Counted from the stretch's first letter, positions 20,283 through 31,874 are shown. The stretch is 64,000 nucleotides of DNA from Nemertoderma westbladi (GCA_032718475.1 JAUCBJ010002762.1:1-64000), one strand, 5' to 3'. Notes: generated by a model not told the origin, from the sequence alone. Numbers and translations: made by a program.

Positions 20283-20864
20283 CTAATTATATTTTACAAC
20301 AAAAACCCTCGCACCAAACAATAATAAATTATTAACCAGTTTGTTGAATATAGGATAATATATATAAAATTTAAACGGGGAACACATTAATGTACATTTA
20401 CCAGTGTAGAAGCAGCAAACAACAACATTATTATTTATTCTGACTTTACAGTTATTGAATATTTCGGGATCGTATGAAATTTCTAGTTTAACATTATCAA
20501 ATATAACATAAAACCCTATATTGTTTATAAGTAACCTATAAATTACGGTATCTATACTAAAAATATAAGTACACAAATTGATTGATTTAAAAATCAAATT
20601 AATGTTTGTTTTTTCGAATATATGCTTTTTCACTTTATTAAAATTATATTTTCTACCGAGAATTGTTATTCGACCATTTGTAAACATTAATATGGTTGCA
20701 CCAAATACCTTATATATAAACTGATTAGGTTTGAGTACAATTTTACCAGTCAATTGATTTTTTAATTCTTTTAAATTAAGTCCATAAATGATCTGCTTAC
20801 AACTTATATTTTTATTTACTATTTGATAATTCATCATCAACACCATCGTCTTTTGGTTCTTCAT
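20283..20864 (-). CDS. TATA-binding-protein-like protein, 193 aa
   Basis: The protein shows two related halves in the order expected of a TBP saddle. In the first, residues 45-70 read like the core of TBP repeat 1, with KPNQF followed by ILMFTNGRITILG. In the second, YDPEIF (131-136) and VVVCCFYTGK (147-156) parallel the YEPELF and VLLIFVSGK positions of TBP repeat 2. TBP binds TATA-box DNA to start transcription, so a Polinton copy could direct transcription of element genes; that role is inferred. Sequence identity is low and some TBP positions, such as the glycine after the second strand, are changed. The start overlaps the polymerase gene's end by 53 bases (23 if the ATG at 20834 is used). 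The frame is intact. Confidence 0.55.
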   Translation of the reverse strand: MKNQKTMVLMMNYQIVNKNISCKQIIYGLNLKELKNQLTGKIVLKPNQFIYKVFGATILMFTNGRITILGRKYNFNKVKKHIFEKTNINLIFKSINLCTYIFSIDTVIYRLLINNIGFYVIFDNVKLEISYDPEIFNNCKVRINNNVVVCCFYTGKCTLMCSPFKFYIYYPIFNKLVNNLLLFGARVFVVKYN

Positions 20865-23800
20865 AAATTGGTATATTTGATATTTTTATAGGTTTTTTGA
20901 GGTTTGTTTTATAGTGCCCCCAAGGAAGTGATTGATTTTTATTAACCCAATAAAGTTTATCATCAAAGCTACTGAGTGCAAATTTATTTTGCAAAGTATA
21001 AATACGATGTAATTTAAATTGAAATCTGTGTATGTTTTTTTTATTTCTTCATTTGAGTTATATGCTTTTAAATATTCTTCATGTGTAATATTCGTTTCCA
21101 CAACAGCTCTTGTAATACCTTTTGCTCTACGAATATTTTTGTTATTCCATTCCAAAATTGAATATAATTTTGGTCTTAAAAATACTGCTTGTTTAATTTC
21201 ACGTGAGGCTAGTTCGTCTTTACAGTAATAGAGTCTGGATTTATTTTTATCGCTGTAGAGAGGGTGATCCTTAGGGTAATTGGAAGTATCTAAAATATTA
21301 TTTTTAATTAATGCTTTTAAAAAATTATTCTGCGATGTATTATAGTAACAACCTATTAAATAGTCGGTATCTGATGCAGCAATTTCAATACGGCAGTTTA
21401 ATTCTTTCTCAATAGGTAGCAATTTATTGTAGAACAGCTCATACATATCTAATTTAGCCAAGTCCAACACAGTGCTACCAATAAATATAGGCTTATCGAG
21501 AGTTACAGAGTCTTTTACTAATAAATGTCCCGATAATGTATTATTGTATATTATAAATTGTTCATGATTAATACGATTTAACAATTGATCGCATTTATCA
21601 TTGCTATTTGCGATACGAAAGTTACATCGATCTCTTATCTTTTCTATTGATTTGCCAAATAACGAATTATTGAGCAATTTCGCGACAGCTGTTTCAATGT
21701 AACTTTTTGCTACTCGCCTTTGATTAATATTAAAATCTATGTAATTTTTAAATACAAATTCTTGTTGAAAAGAATATAATTTATGTAGTTTAGTAACAAT
21801 TAATCCATGTTTTATATAAAATTTTAACAGTTTCAAATGTAAATGATAAAACTCTTTATCAAATTGCGTCAGCAAGAGTTTTGCTGTAGGCATCCTATAT
21901 TTACGGGAGGTACCTCTTTGTATCGATAAGTTATTAAATTGTTCTCTCATATAAGGTGAAAGCATTGATTCATTTATACTTAAATGCTCTGGAGCTAATG
22001 GTAATTGTAATGTTTGATCGTGAATAGCTTTGGGATAATTTAAATCACATATTCAAAAATATCCAGTAGATCCATCAATGTCTAAATCTACCAAGTACTC
22101 GATTAGTTTTTCTGGAATTGCATTCTCTAAATGTTTAATACTTACTTCTTTGAATTGTGAGGTGGGTAGTTTTTTACTTAAATTCCCAGAATATAAAGAG
22201 TTGAAATCAATATTAAAAATATGGCATTCTTCCTTAGTAGAACCATATGTACTTGTTCCTGGTATATTTGATTCTATATAATGCTTTCGACAAAATGAAA
22301 CACCACCCCTTATTGATTTTTCAAAATCTCTATATGTCTGATAATCCTTTATTAATTCTATTTTACATTTATTATATTTTAGTGCGCAATCATAGGTAAA
22401 TGACGCGATACTACAGTAAAAAACCACTTCTAAATCGTAATTTTGTTTACAAACATTCCTAAAATTCTCAAATATATCAGCAAGCAAACAAACATCGAGT
22501 TTTAAATAGGCTAAAAGATAATCTTTGAGATTCACGCAGTCGAATTCTATCCATGATAATTCCGCAAACCTATAATCTTCAATTGTGCATGTTTTTTGAC
22601 TTAAGTTACTAAAAAAATTATTTATAGACGGCAAACCAGTATCATTAAATCTATTTATATCTGTCAAGTACTCGTATGGAAATACTCCTTTCTGTTTAAT
22701 TGTTGAGTTATTCAAGTTTGGATAAAAATATTTCATTTCTTGTAGAGTAATAGGTAAAATTGAGCTTATATCATGACTCGCTACATCCTTTGTTGAACAC
22801 TCAACTAAATTACTTAAAGAAAAGCTTAAAAATTGATATGTGTCTAAGAAACGTAACTCAATTTTCTTAGAAGTGTTTTGAATTGGGATAAATGCACTCA
22901 GTGAAATATATCGTTCTGTATTTCTCGGTATAACCTTTATATCCCAATCTGTGTATTTCTTATCTCTAAATCCGGTTTGTAATATACAATGTATATCGTA
23001 CTTGTTGGAATTGTGTCCGCAAAGTACATACAGGTATCGTTTCAATGATAAACTTCGGTTACAACTATTACAGGTTGCCGCAATATATTTACCTGTAATA
23101 TGTGAATGATGTCTGTTTTTCCCTACATTATTATTTAAAGTAACATTACAATAGAAACAAAATTTTGCTTGTTCAAAATTTACAAAATCAATATTAGTAA
23201 ATGACATAGTTTTATGAGTGTATATTTCTGACCAACAACATAATTCAGTTAAATCAGTATATAATGAATCTAAGAAATCTTGAATACAATTATTATTATT
23301 TGACTTTACAAATGTTTTCAAATGACATTTTGGAGCATCAAGTAATTCACTATTGGGAACAATTAAATAACTCACAGCACACGGTATATGCTCCTGTATA
23401 ATTTGATTATTAACTGAAGGTTGTAAGATACATTCTATATCAAAGTAGGTGACAAACAATGGGGATAAGGTTCTATCTAAATTTGTAAAACTAATGTGTG
23501 TTCTTTTTTTATTAGGTAGTTTCTCTCGTTGACTTCTTCCTTGGTAGCAGGAGAGACGGTGTCGATGAAGAACTTCCGCTCAAAAAAAATGAGTCAAACA
23601 CCTTTCACAAAATTTCCTATTGCTGATATGAAGAGCTCTCGTATTCAGCAATCGATTCAAGTTAGTTATGCAAACATAATGATTCAGTTTAGGTACATTG
23701 TTATTTTTTACTACAACTAATATATTTAATAACTGTTTATCAGGTGTAATTTTACTAAACGGTGGTTGTCTTAATATAGATACAGGGGTGTGTTTGTTAT

Positions 23801-24608
23801 CGTTATTCCAACATAGTAAATTAATTATATATTTTGAATTTTGTTTTTCAAAAAGTTTAATCGCTAACTGCCACTCTGTTGGATAATCATTTTTTCCGTT
23901 GTCAAAAATGAAATGACTCATATAATTTTTGTACTATGAAGTAAGCTGTTTGTTGTTTTTCACTTTGCTACTAAATTTTGCGGCTATAATAGCCCATTTG
24001 AAACAGTCATTATCAACCGATTGTACATTTATAACACATCATTTACTCGATAGAACCTTAGGTAATTCCATATATCCATGCCCCTTATATAGTAACGACC
24101 TACACTTAGATTCAGCTAATTTAATTTCAACCCTTAATAAAGATTTAATACGCCACCCTGAACCACGTGTGTTAAAGATGGCTATTTTTTGTAATATATT
24201 TTCCAGCACATACTCAAACCATGTGTCAAAACTTTGTGATGAATCTACAGTATTAATAGCACCACCGGAAGAATTAAAATAAAAGGTTTCCAATTGCTCA
24301 CCTTCTGAAAAATGTGATCTGTACATTAATACATTTAGACCAAACCACAGTCTAAGAACATTCATTTCTTTCAATCTATCTAATATTAACTGAAGAATAT
24401 TACCTCGAATTTGCATTACTGCTGTTTCTACATCGGGATAATCTCTAGAAGTTGGGAGGTCGTGGACATAAATTTCAAGACGATTATCGTGAGCGTCTTG
24501 TTCCCGCGTAAAAATTGTTGCGCATGTACCAAGAGCCACCCTTAATTTTTTTCTAGATAATATATTTTTTTTATGTTGCGGAGATTTACGCTTCTTGTGT
24601 AGTAACAT
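20812..24608 (-). pseudogene. Protein-primed-type DNA polymerase B (Polinton POLB), broken by stops and one frameshift
   Basis: Reading leftward in one frame from 24608, polymerase sequence continues to about 21030 through in-frame stops at 24039 (TGA), about 23937 (TAG), 23580 (TGA) and 22053 (TGA). It then moves one frame at about 21030 and ends at 20812. The N-terminal domain is the one usual for Polinton polymerases (GSGWRIKSLL, then DCFKWAIIAA), followed by a Cys/His finger split by the 23580 stop. Exonuclease motifs are FDIEC, NSNKYD and YLKLDV. Polymerase motif A is DFNSLYS, motif B NNSLFGKS, motif C SDTDYL, and the family ending KFALSSFDDK is in the shifted frame. The frame change maps to a run of eight T at about 21034. 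All motifs survive, so decay is recent. It cannot be translated whole. Confidence 0.9.
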
Positions 24609-24868
24609 TTCAAGTGACAGTCGTGTCGTAAATAATTCTCATATGTATACTCTTTATTACAGGTAGAACAAGTCAATTGATAGGTACGGAACTCCATTTC
24701 TTTACAACCAGTAGTTGATTCATGTCGTTTACAAATTTCGCTGCATGAAGTCACGACATGACACTTAAAACAAGAATAACTTTCAAAATGTGACCGTAGG
24801 TGGCGTAAATAATTATGTCTAGTTACATTCATATGACAGAATGAACAACATATTGTTATTTTATCCAT
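24542..24868 (-). CDS. C2H2-type zinc-finger protein upstream of the polymerase, 108 aa
   Basis: Residues 8-28 form a C2H2 finger (CSFC...HLRSH). Two further Cys/His groups follow (CFKCH...CKRH...C and CSTCNKEY...LRHDCHLKC). The gene overlaps the start of the polymerase frame by about 67 bases. Polinton polymerases often begin with C2H2 fingers, so this may be the original N-terminus of the polymerase, separated by a frameshift, rather than an independent gene. DNA or RNA binding is expected from the fingers. Confidence 0.6.
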   Translation of the reverse strand: MDKITICCSFCHMNVTRHNYLRHLRSHFESYSCFKCHVVTSCSEICKRHESTTGCKEMEFRTYQLTCSTCNKEYTYENYLRHDCHLKCYYTRSVNLRNIKKIYYLEKN

Positions 24869-25061
24869 GCTGAAGTTTGTTTAGATAAATAATAATAATA
24901 ATAATAAAATATCTCCAAAGATTAAAATAAAATGAAATGAAATGATATTGACTATATCTAAACATTTATATGCTAGCGAGTGAAATAATTTTAAACCAAT
25001 CACCAAACATCAATCGCCTATGGGTATTGGAAACCTCAAAGAGTTTAACTTATGATCGGGT

Positions 25062-26126
25062 TTACATGTTAGGATAATAATCTGGTTTCCATGGAGAATT
25101 AGTAACTAGATCTACTGGAGCTGGGTTAACAGCAACTTTCTGTTTCTTTGCAGGTGATGCATTGGTAAATTTACTCGATGATCTTGGCTTCCGAGGTAAT
25201 ATTTCAGGAAAGACCTGTTGCGGTTGAGTGCAACTCTCTTCAACATCCGGATTAGGTGATGGGATCTCTACGAATGCTTTAGGTTTATCCAAAAGGATAA
25301 AACCGTCTACATTGGCTTCAATAAGAGAAACGCCATCCATAGCCTCTTTGAGAAAACTAATATGGGCTTTATCATTCAAGTAATGCAACTCAATAGAATT
25401 TCCGCCGGCTCCTACTTCAGTAGAATTATCGGTGTTGGTGATAATAATTTTTTTATTATTGGTTTTAATCATTTTGAAACGGTCTGATAATTGAATGATA
25501 TTTTTATCAAAAAGATGCTTGTCTGGTTCATCAATTTGAGTGTCCCACTCTCGCAACAAAACGGTTAGTTCCTGATTTGACAAATTGAAACCCGTATAAT
25601 AGTTAAAACCAAAACTATCAGCGTATCTGACGCTGATTTTCCATAAGCCAACATAGTTGGTTCCTTTAAAAGCTGTTACAAATCCAATAAACTCTGGATT
25701 TGATAATTCAATGTAGAATTGATCGCTAATAATCTCTAGCGGTGGAGAGAGAAATTGCAATAATTTCCCTCTGTATTGAATTAGAACTTCAGTAAAAGCT
25801 TTGTTGAGGACTTTACATTTGCCTTGTTTCTGAACGTAAACATCACCCGATGTGGGGTTGATGGATATATTCAAATTTCCCCGCGCAAAACGAAGAGTGG
25901 GATGTATCCTACCTGGTATAATTGCTGGTCTGGATTGATGTTGGTTGTTGGTTGTTGTTTCTAGAATGTCTAGCAAATAGCGAGTATCTTGATGGGAAAA
26001 ACAAATTGATTCGTTGTCCTCCTGAGATTCCACAATAAAATACTTGCTGTGAACGACGGTACAAGTATATTTATTGTAAGTAAATTTCCGGCTATTTGTT
26101 GCTCCGGTTTTTTGCGTTAAGGCCAT
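25062..26126 (-). CDS. Polinton protein with PC4/SUB1-like region, 354 aa
   Basis: This is the first gene of the leftward block. Residues about 145-190 (FVTAFKGTNYVGLWKISVRY, then GFNLSNQEL) follow the pattern of the single-stranded-DNA-binding PC4/SUB1 domain: an FKGK-like turn, a strand, then GISL-xx-EQW and a helix. A weaker echo may lie at residues 30-55. The C-terminal 70 residues are Pro/Ser/Lys-rich with a likely nuclear localisation signal (PAKKQKV). PC4 proteins bind single-stranded DNA and assist transcription or replication. A replication or transcription role here is inference and similarity is low. The frame is intact, and the ATG follows an ATAATAAT run like those before 9194 and 11872. 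Confidence 0.5.
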   Translation of the reverse strand: MALTQKTGATNSRKFTYNKYTCTVVHSKYFIVESQEDNESICFSHQDTRYLLDILETTTNNQHQSRPAIIPGRIHPTLRFARGNLNISINPTSGDVYVQKQGKCKVLNKAFTEVLIQYRGKLLQFLSPPLEIISDQFYIELSNPEFIGFVTAFKGTNYVGLWKISVRYADSFGFNYYTGFNLSNQELTVLLREWDTQIDEPDKHLFDKNIIQLSDRFKMIKTNNKKIIITNTDNSTEVGAGGNSIELHYLNDKAHISFLKEAMDGVSLIEANVDGFILLDKPKAFVEIPSPNPDVEESCTQPQQVFPEILPRKPRSSSKFTNASPAKKQKVAVNPAPVDLVTNSPWKPDYYPNM

Positions 26127-26141
26127 AATAATAAATACGAA

Positions 26142-26490
26142 AAATATTACAAGTGATAAATTTTAAACTGTATCGCTGTAATAAATTGACACCATAGTTC
26201 TCACTCTAAAATTGTGATGTAAAACAATAGAGAAGATACGGGATCGTTTTAATTTCCGTATTACTAATACCAAGGAGAAATGCAATCTCGTATCTTCTCT
26301 ATTGTTTTGCAACTCCAATGTCGGAATCAGTATCATTTATGGGGTGTTGTTTTCCGACCAACGAATATACAACGAGTAAGATAATGTAGAAATTATTAAG
26401 GAAATAACACAATTTCAGAGTGAGAACAAAAAATTAGATATGGTATCAATCAATATATTACCATGAAGATTACAAGTGATGAATTTTAAC
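26142..26490. repeat. Nested palindrome flanked by a direct repeat, between the leftward genes and the right inverted repeat
   Basis: The outer arms GTTCTCACTCTAAAATTGTG (from 26193) and its near complement (about 26408-26428) enclose an inner pair built on AACAATAGAGAAGATACG and its complement (about 26224 and 26291). An ACCATA/TATGGT pair extends the outer arms. ATTACAAGTGATNAATTTTAA occurs directly on both sides (26147 and 26466). It could be a small MITE with a long duplication or a regulatory/replication structure of the Polinton. Confidence 0.6.
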
Positions 26491-26770
26491 AAAAACATTC
26501 AGTTATATATAAATTTTGAATGCGTGTGGATGCGGCATAATCAACGTAGAAGAGATGGGGTGTGGCATAATCGACGAATGAGAAAAGAGATGGGTTGCAA
26601 TGTGGATGAATGGTTGCGTGGATAGGAAATATGTGAAAGAATATGAATCATTGGGTTGTGCGTAATAATAATCAATAATTATAATAAAAACGCACAGTAT
26701 AATGTTAGTAGTAGCCTTTCAATATGGCACAGATGCTGAGGGATCGGTTAGGATGAGTAACTATTATGGA

Positions 26771-27169
26771 AATGCTCGTATACGTGTAGTTGATGCGTGG
26801 CGGAATTTCATGTATCATACTGGTTGGTTGGTTTGGCGACAGCAGTCGTGGAGTTGGCAATCGATATAATATAATATAAGCGTGATGCGTGTAGATGACC
26901 ACGTCGTCACCATATACAGTATACAGTGGTGGTGGTAACGTGGCGAAAAGGTGAATAACCGTAGGGTTAGTCAATCATTCGAGTAAGGCGGGCATCGCGA
27001 GGTTAGGCTACGCTACGATTGGTTGATGTCAACTGCCGATCGATGGTGACATAAGGCGCGCACCGCAATTTAGCGCCGGAATTTGGCATTTTTAATAGCC
27101 CTCCGAGTGGTATGCCCATAGCCCAAGCTAGGGAGGACTTACGACAAGGACCATTCTTCTTCTACTACT
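26771..27169. repeat. Polinton right terminal inverted repeat
   Basis: Reverse complement of 7215-7642 with about one change in ten and small deletions. It ends at CTACT directly before the TATATG duplication. Short ORFs in it are shadows. Confidence 0.9.
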
Positions 27170-27175
27170 TATATG
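27170..27175. repeat. Target-site duplication, right copy (TATATG) of the Polinton
   Basis: Identical to 7209-7214. Confidence 0.9.
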
Positions 27176-27385
27176 CCAGAAGGGAGCAATATACATCTTG
27201 AGAAGAACAGAAATCACTGTCTTTTGCACTACCTTTGAAGGGTTGTGGATGTCCGTAAATAACAAGTCATTGAAGGACCGTGTTCTAATGGGAAATATTT
27301 TATGTTCTATTTTTCAGTTTCCCTGACAACCACTGCAAACAGATGCATTTTGATAGAAAATCGGTAATTTGGACATAAACTACAA

Positions 27386-29944
27386 TCCACGAAGCTAAGG
27401 AAAATCAACTACTTTCGCTAAGAAAGATTTTCCTTAGCTGAGATGGTCTATTCATAGTGGGCTATTTTACTTGTGTGAGGCAGATTTGGGGTTTTTTGAT
27501 AGGCGAAAAAACTAGCCTTTAAAAGTACCCTGAAATTTTGCATGTATATACTACTCGACGAGGCGCATCTTTTGGGCCGGGTCTCATATCCAGGAAAAAT
27601 CTGGTTTCCATGGCAACGGACTTCAAAAAAAGTCTATGTATTTCAAGTCAATATTTATAACTCTATTTGTAGGAAAACTATAATAGATATAAACTTGGGG
27701 TTTCGCATTTCGCAACACAACTATAAGGTCCATAGCAGATCCGATTGAGGCTAAATAGAAAATCCAGTTACCTTGGCAACCGGGATAAACAGATGTTAAA
27801 ATTTATAAAATGTTAATTTGAAGCCTAAGGGCAAGGTGTTATGACTTGGGACCAACCCCTACCCCCACTATATAACTTATTCTGCATCCGAATTACATTG
27901 TTCTATTTTTCAGTTACCATGACAACCGCTGAAAACATATGTTTTTATTCAAAACTTATTCATTTGGACATAGACTTCACGATAAAATTTTACAAAACTG
28001 GGAATGTGTTATCTGGACCACTAGTTGGAACTTTTAGTGAAACTTAAATTATTCCAGAAATTTAGTTACCATGGTAACTGTAGTTTATTAAACTCTATAT
28101 CATTCAAATCTATATTGATAACTCTATTTGTAGCAAAACTGTAATATATATAAACTTGGGGTTTTGCAACTCATCTATAAGATCCATATCCAAGCCGTTT
28201 GAGGTTAATTAGAAAATCCACGAAGCTAAGGAAAATCAACTACTTTCGCTAAGAAAGATTTTCCTTAGCTGAGATGGTCTATTCATAGTGGGCTATTTTA
28301 CTTGTATGGAGCAGATTTAGTGTTTTTTGATAGGTGAAAAAACTAGCCTTTAAAAGTACCCTGAAATTTTGCATGTATATACTACGCGACGAGGCGCATC
28401 TTTTGGGCCGGGTCTCATATCCAGGAAAAATCTGGTTTCCATGGCAACGGACTTCAAAAAAAGTCTATGTATTTCAAGTCAATATTTATAACTCTATTTG
28501 TAGGAAAACTATAATACATATAAACTTGGGGTTTCGCAACACAACTATAAGGTCCATAGCAGATCCGATTGAGGCTAAATAGAAAATCCAGTTACCTTGG
28601 CAACCGGGCTAAACAGATGTTAAAATTTATAAAATGTTAATTTGAAGCCTAAGGAAGGTTAAGGTGTTATGACTTGGGACCAACCCCTACCCCCACTATA
28701 TAACTTATTCTGCATCCGCATTTGACTGTTCTATTTTGCAGTTACCTTGACAACCGATGAAAACAGATGTTTTTATACAAAATTTACTCATTTGGATATA
28801 GACTTCGCAATAAAATTTTACGAAATTGGGAATGTGTTATCTGGACCATTAGTTGGAACTTTTAGTGAAACTCAAATCATTCCAGAAATATATAGTTACC
28901 TTGGTAACTGTATATTAATAAAGTCTATATCATTCAAGTCTATATTCATAACTCAATTTGTAGAAAAACCGCAATAGATATAAACTTGGAGTTTCTCAAC
29001 TCAACTATAAGGGCCGTAACCGAGCAGATTGAGGTAAATTAAAAAATCCTGATACCATGGCAACCAGGCTAAACAGATGTAAAAATTTATAAAATGATAA
29101 TTTGAAGCACAAGTTAATAGTATTATGACTTGGGACCAACACCTACCCCCACTACATGACTTATTCTGCGTCCGAATTTCTTTGTTTAATTTTGCAGTTA
29201 CCATGACAACCACTGAAAAAGATGTTTTTATACAAAAATAACTCATTTGGACATAGTCGTCGCGATAAAATTTTACGAAACTGGATATGTGTTATCTGGA
29301 CCACTAGTTGGAACTTTTAGTGAAACTCAAAACATTCCACTAATATCTTGTTACCATGGTAACTGGAGTTTATTAAAGTCTATATCATTCAAATCTAAAT
29401 TCAATACTCTATTTGTAGCAAAATAATGTAATAAATATAAATTTGGGGTTTTGCAACTCATCTGTAAGGTCCATATACAATCCATTCGAGGTTAATTACA
29501 CAATCCAATTACCATAGCAACAAGACTAAACAGATGTTAAAATTTCTAAAATGATAATTTGAAACACAAGTTAATAGTATTATGACATGGGACCAAGACC
29601 TACCCCCATTATATGACTTATTCTGTATCCGAATTACATTGTTCTATTTTTCAGTTTCCATGACAACCACTGCAAAGAGATGCATTTTGATAGAAAATCG
29701 GTAATTTGGACATAAACTACAATATTTTCTGAAACTTGGTATGTGTTATCTGAACCACAATCTGGACTGAATCTTTTTTCAAAGATTAAACCAACAGTTC
29801 CAGAGAACTTTAGTTTCCATGGGAATAGAAGTTAATTATTGGCAAAAGCTACTAAACTAGGCTAAGCAACGAACCAAAGTGTGGCGGTTTGTTTAATTTT
29901 CCTTAGCTTCGTGGTTGCATTTCCTTTAGGAAATGCCTTTCTCG
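27386..29944 (+). mobile_element. Non-autonomous Helitron copy with 457-bp tandem repeats and a doubled 5' end
   Basis: It starts TCCACGAAGCTAAGG and ends CTTTCTCG, and is inserted between A and T of the older copy without any target duplication. The core has tandem units about 456 bp long; the landmark TATGACTTGGGACC recurs at 27839, 28668, 29124 and 29580. A second complete 5' terminus lies at 28217 with no matching second 3' end. The element therefore carries a repeated head, by nested insertion with loss or by faulty replication. Confidence 0.8.
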
Positions 29945-30960
29945 TATTTTCTGAAACTCAGTATCCACGAAGCTAAGGAAAATCAACTACTTTCGCTAAG
30001 AAAGATTTTCCTTAGCTGAGATGGTCTATTCATAGTGGGCTATTTTACTTGTGTGAGGCAGATTTGGTTTTTTTTGATCGGTGAAAAAACTAGCCTTTAA
30101 AAGTACCCTGAAATTTTGCATGTATATACAACTCATCAAGGCGCGTCGTGTGGGATGGGTCTCATATCCAGGAAAAATCTGGTTTCCATGGCAACGGACT
30201 TAGAAAAAAGTCTATGTATTTCAAGTCAATATTTGTAACTCTATTTGTAGGAAAACTATAATAGATATAAACTTGGGGTTTCTCAACACAACTATAAGGT
30301 CCATAGCAGAGCCGATTGAGGTTAAATAGAAATTCCAGTTACCTTGTCAACCAGGCTAAACAGATGTTAAAATTTATAAAATGATAATTTGAAGCCTAAG
30401 GACAAGGTGTTATGACTTGGGACCAACCCCTACCCCCACTATATAATTTATTCTGCGTCCGAATTTCATTGTTTTATTTTGCTGTTACCATGACAACCGC
30501 TGAAAACAGATGTTTTTATGCAAAAATTACTAATTTGGACATAGACTTCGCGATAAAATTTTACGAAACTGGGTATGTATTATCTGGACCACTAGTTGGA
30601 ACTTTTAGTGAAACAAAAAAAACATTCCAGAAATACCTAGTTACCATGGTAACTGTAGTTTATCAAAGTCTATATCATTTAAATCTAAATTCAATACTCT
30701 ATTTGTAGCTAAATAATGTAATATATATAAATTTGGGGTTTTGCAACACATCTATAAGGTCCATATACAAGCCGTTCGAGGTTAATTACACAATCCAGTT
30801 ACCATAGCAACAAGACTAAACAGATGTTAAAATTTATAAAATGATAATTTGAAGCACAAGTTAATAGTATAATGACTTGGGACCAACACCTACCCCCACT
30901 ATATGACTTATTCTGCATCCGAATTACATTATTATTACAGAATTACACTATTTTCAGTTT
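27839..30960 (+). repeat. 457-bp tandem repeat units of the Helitron family
   Basis: Units contain TATGACTTGGGACCAA, a CCTACCCCCACTATATAACT stretch, a CAGTTACCATGACAACC segment and TTACCATGGTAACTG. Landmarks at 28668, 29124 and 29580 are 456 bp apart, and 30411 and 30870 are 459 bp apart. The same units recur at 46416, 46875, 48224, 48680 and 49492. The many ORFs of 60-98 codons starting MTWDQ or MYILL lie in these repeats and are not genes. Confidence 0.85.
29971..30017 (+). promoter_or_regulatory. 5' terminal hairpin of the autonomous Helitron
   Basis: A perfect 14-bp stem (AGCTAAGGAAAATC with GATTTTCCTTAGCT) closes a 19-base loop. The same hairpin is present in all six 5' ends in the window (27386, 28217, 29964, 45969, 47776 and 49207). 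Its outer arm is repeated inverted near every 3' end. Confidence 0.85.
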
Positions 30961-31874
30961 CCATGACAACCACTGCAAACAAATGCATTTTGTGCATTTT
31001 TTGACCAAACTTCTCAATCTTAATAAACCTATGACATACCACATATTTAACAAGTTTGGTTTAATTTCATTATTGATTGATTGACTTATTTCGGATAAAA
31101 TTATCAAAAGTCTGATACTACTGGTACAGACTGACAGACTGTCTAATTTTTGACCAAACTTATTATTATTATTATTATTTATTATTAATAATAATAATTT
31201 AATATTAACTTATTATTATATTTAACGAGTTTGGTTTAATTTCATCAAGGAATGGCCGAGTTATTAGCGATCAAAAATTAGACGATGACAGACAATTCAT
31301 CGTCCCTTTGCTAAGGCTTCGCACAATTCGTTGCTCGCCCTTCGTTGTTATTTCTTATTAAACAGCAATATGACTAGTGAGCAAGGCAATAGTTGTTGCC
31401 ACTACTACTTTACTACTTGCGTTAAGCAGTCAGTGGCAGGAACACAATTCCTTTCTAAAATGAGTGATCTTGGAGCCATTATGCGAAATTAACGCGAAAA
31501 TATTATTCACATTAAACAAATTATCGAATGATATAACCATGGTTACAGAAACAAACATTCATTTGTTTTCTATGAATCTGTGAGCTTTGGATTTCGTTAC
31601 CGGTATAGCGCTTGCGTTTTTACTTTTGTGTTGCTTTTACATAATATCCAAGATATTTTATTTGCCTTTAAGTTGCACTGTTTTATGTGTCCATAGTATT
31701 ATTTAGTATTATATAGTTTTATATTGTGTATTCCTGGTATTACAATTTAATAGTATATAATATATTTAATATTTTATTGATTTTTAGTAGGCCTATTATT
31801 TTAGTTATAATTAGGCCTATAGGTAGGCCTATTACATTTATTAGAATTATTTTAACATACAAGCACGAGAAAAT

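Larger units (their letters stand above)
7215..27169 (+). mobile_element. Complete Polinton/Maverick element, 19,955 bp
   Basis: The ends start AGTAGTAGAAG and finish with its complement, as usual for Polintons (5'-AG...CT-3'). They are terminal inverted repeats of about 400 bp and are flanked by a perfect 6-bp duplication. Inside are all the hallmark genes: family-B polymerase, chromodomain-type integrase, packaging ATPase, adenain-like cysteine protease, double-jelly-roll major capsid protein and penton-type proteins. Genes form two convergent blocks, rightward 7888-17935 and leftward 26126-19085, meeting in a gene-free middle. Several genes carry stops or frameshifts and one holds a piggyBac-like insert. 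The copy is therefore decaying and probably cannot move or form particles by itself, although many ORFs are intact. Confidence 0.95.

Noticed and set aside
27542-31084. Many ORFs of 68-98 codons starting MTWDQ or MYILL
   Set aside because: They recur in every copy of the 457-bp Helitron repeat in several frames, with no conserved protein pattern.
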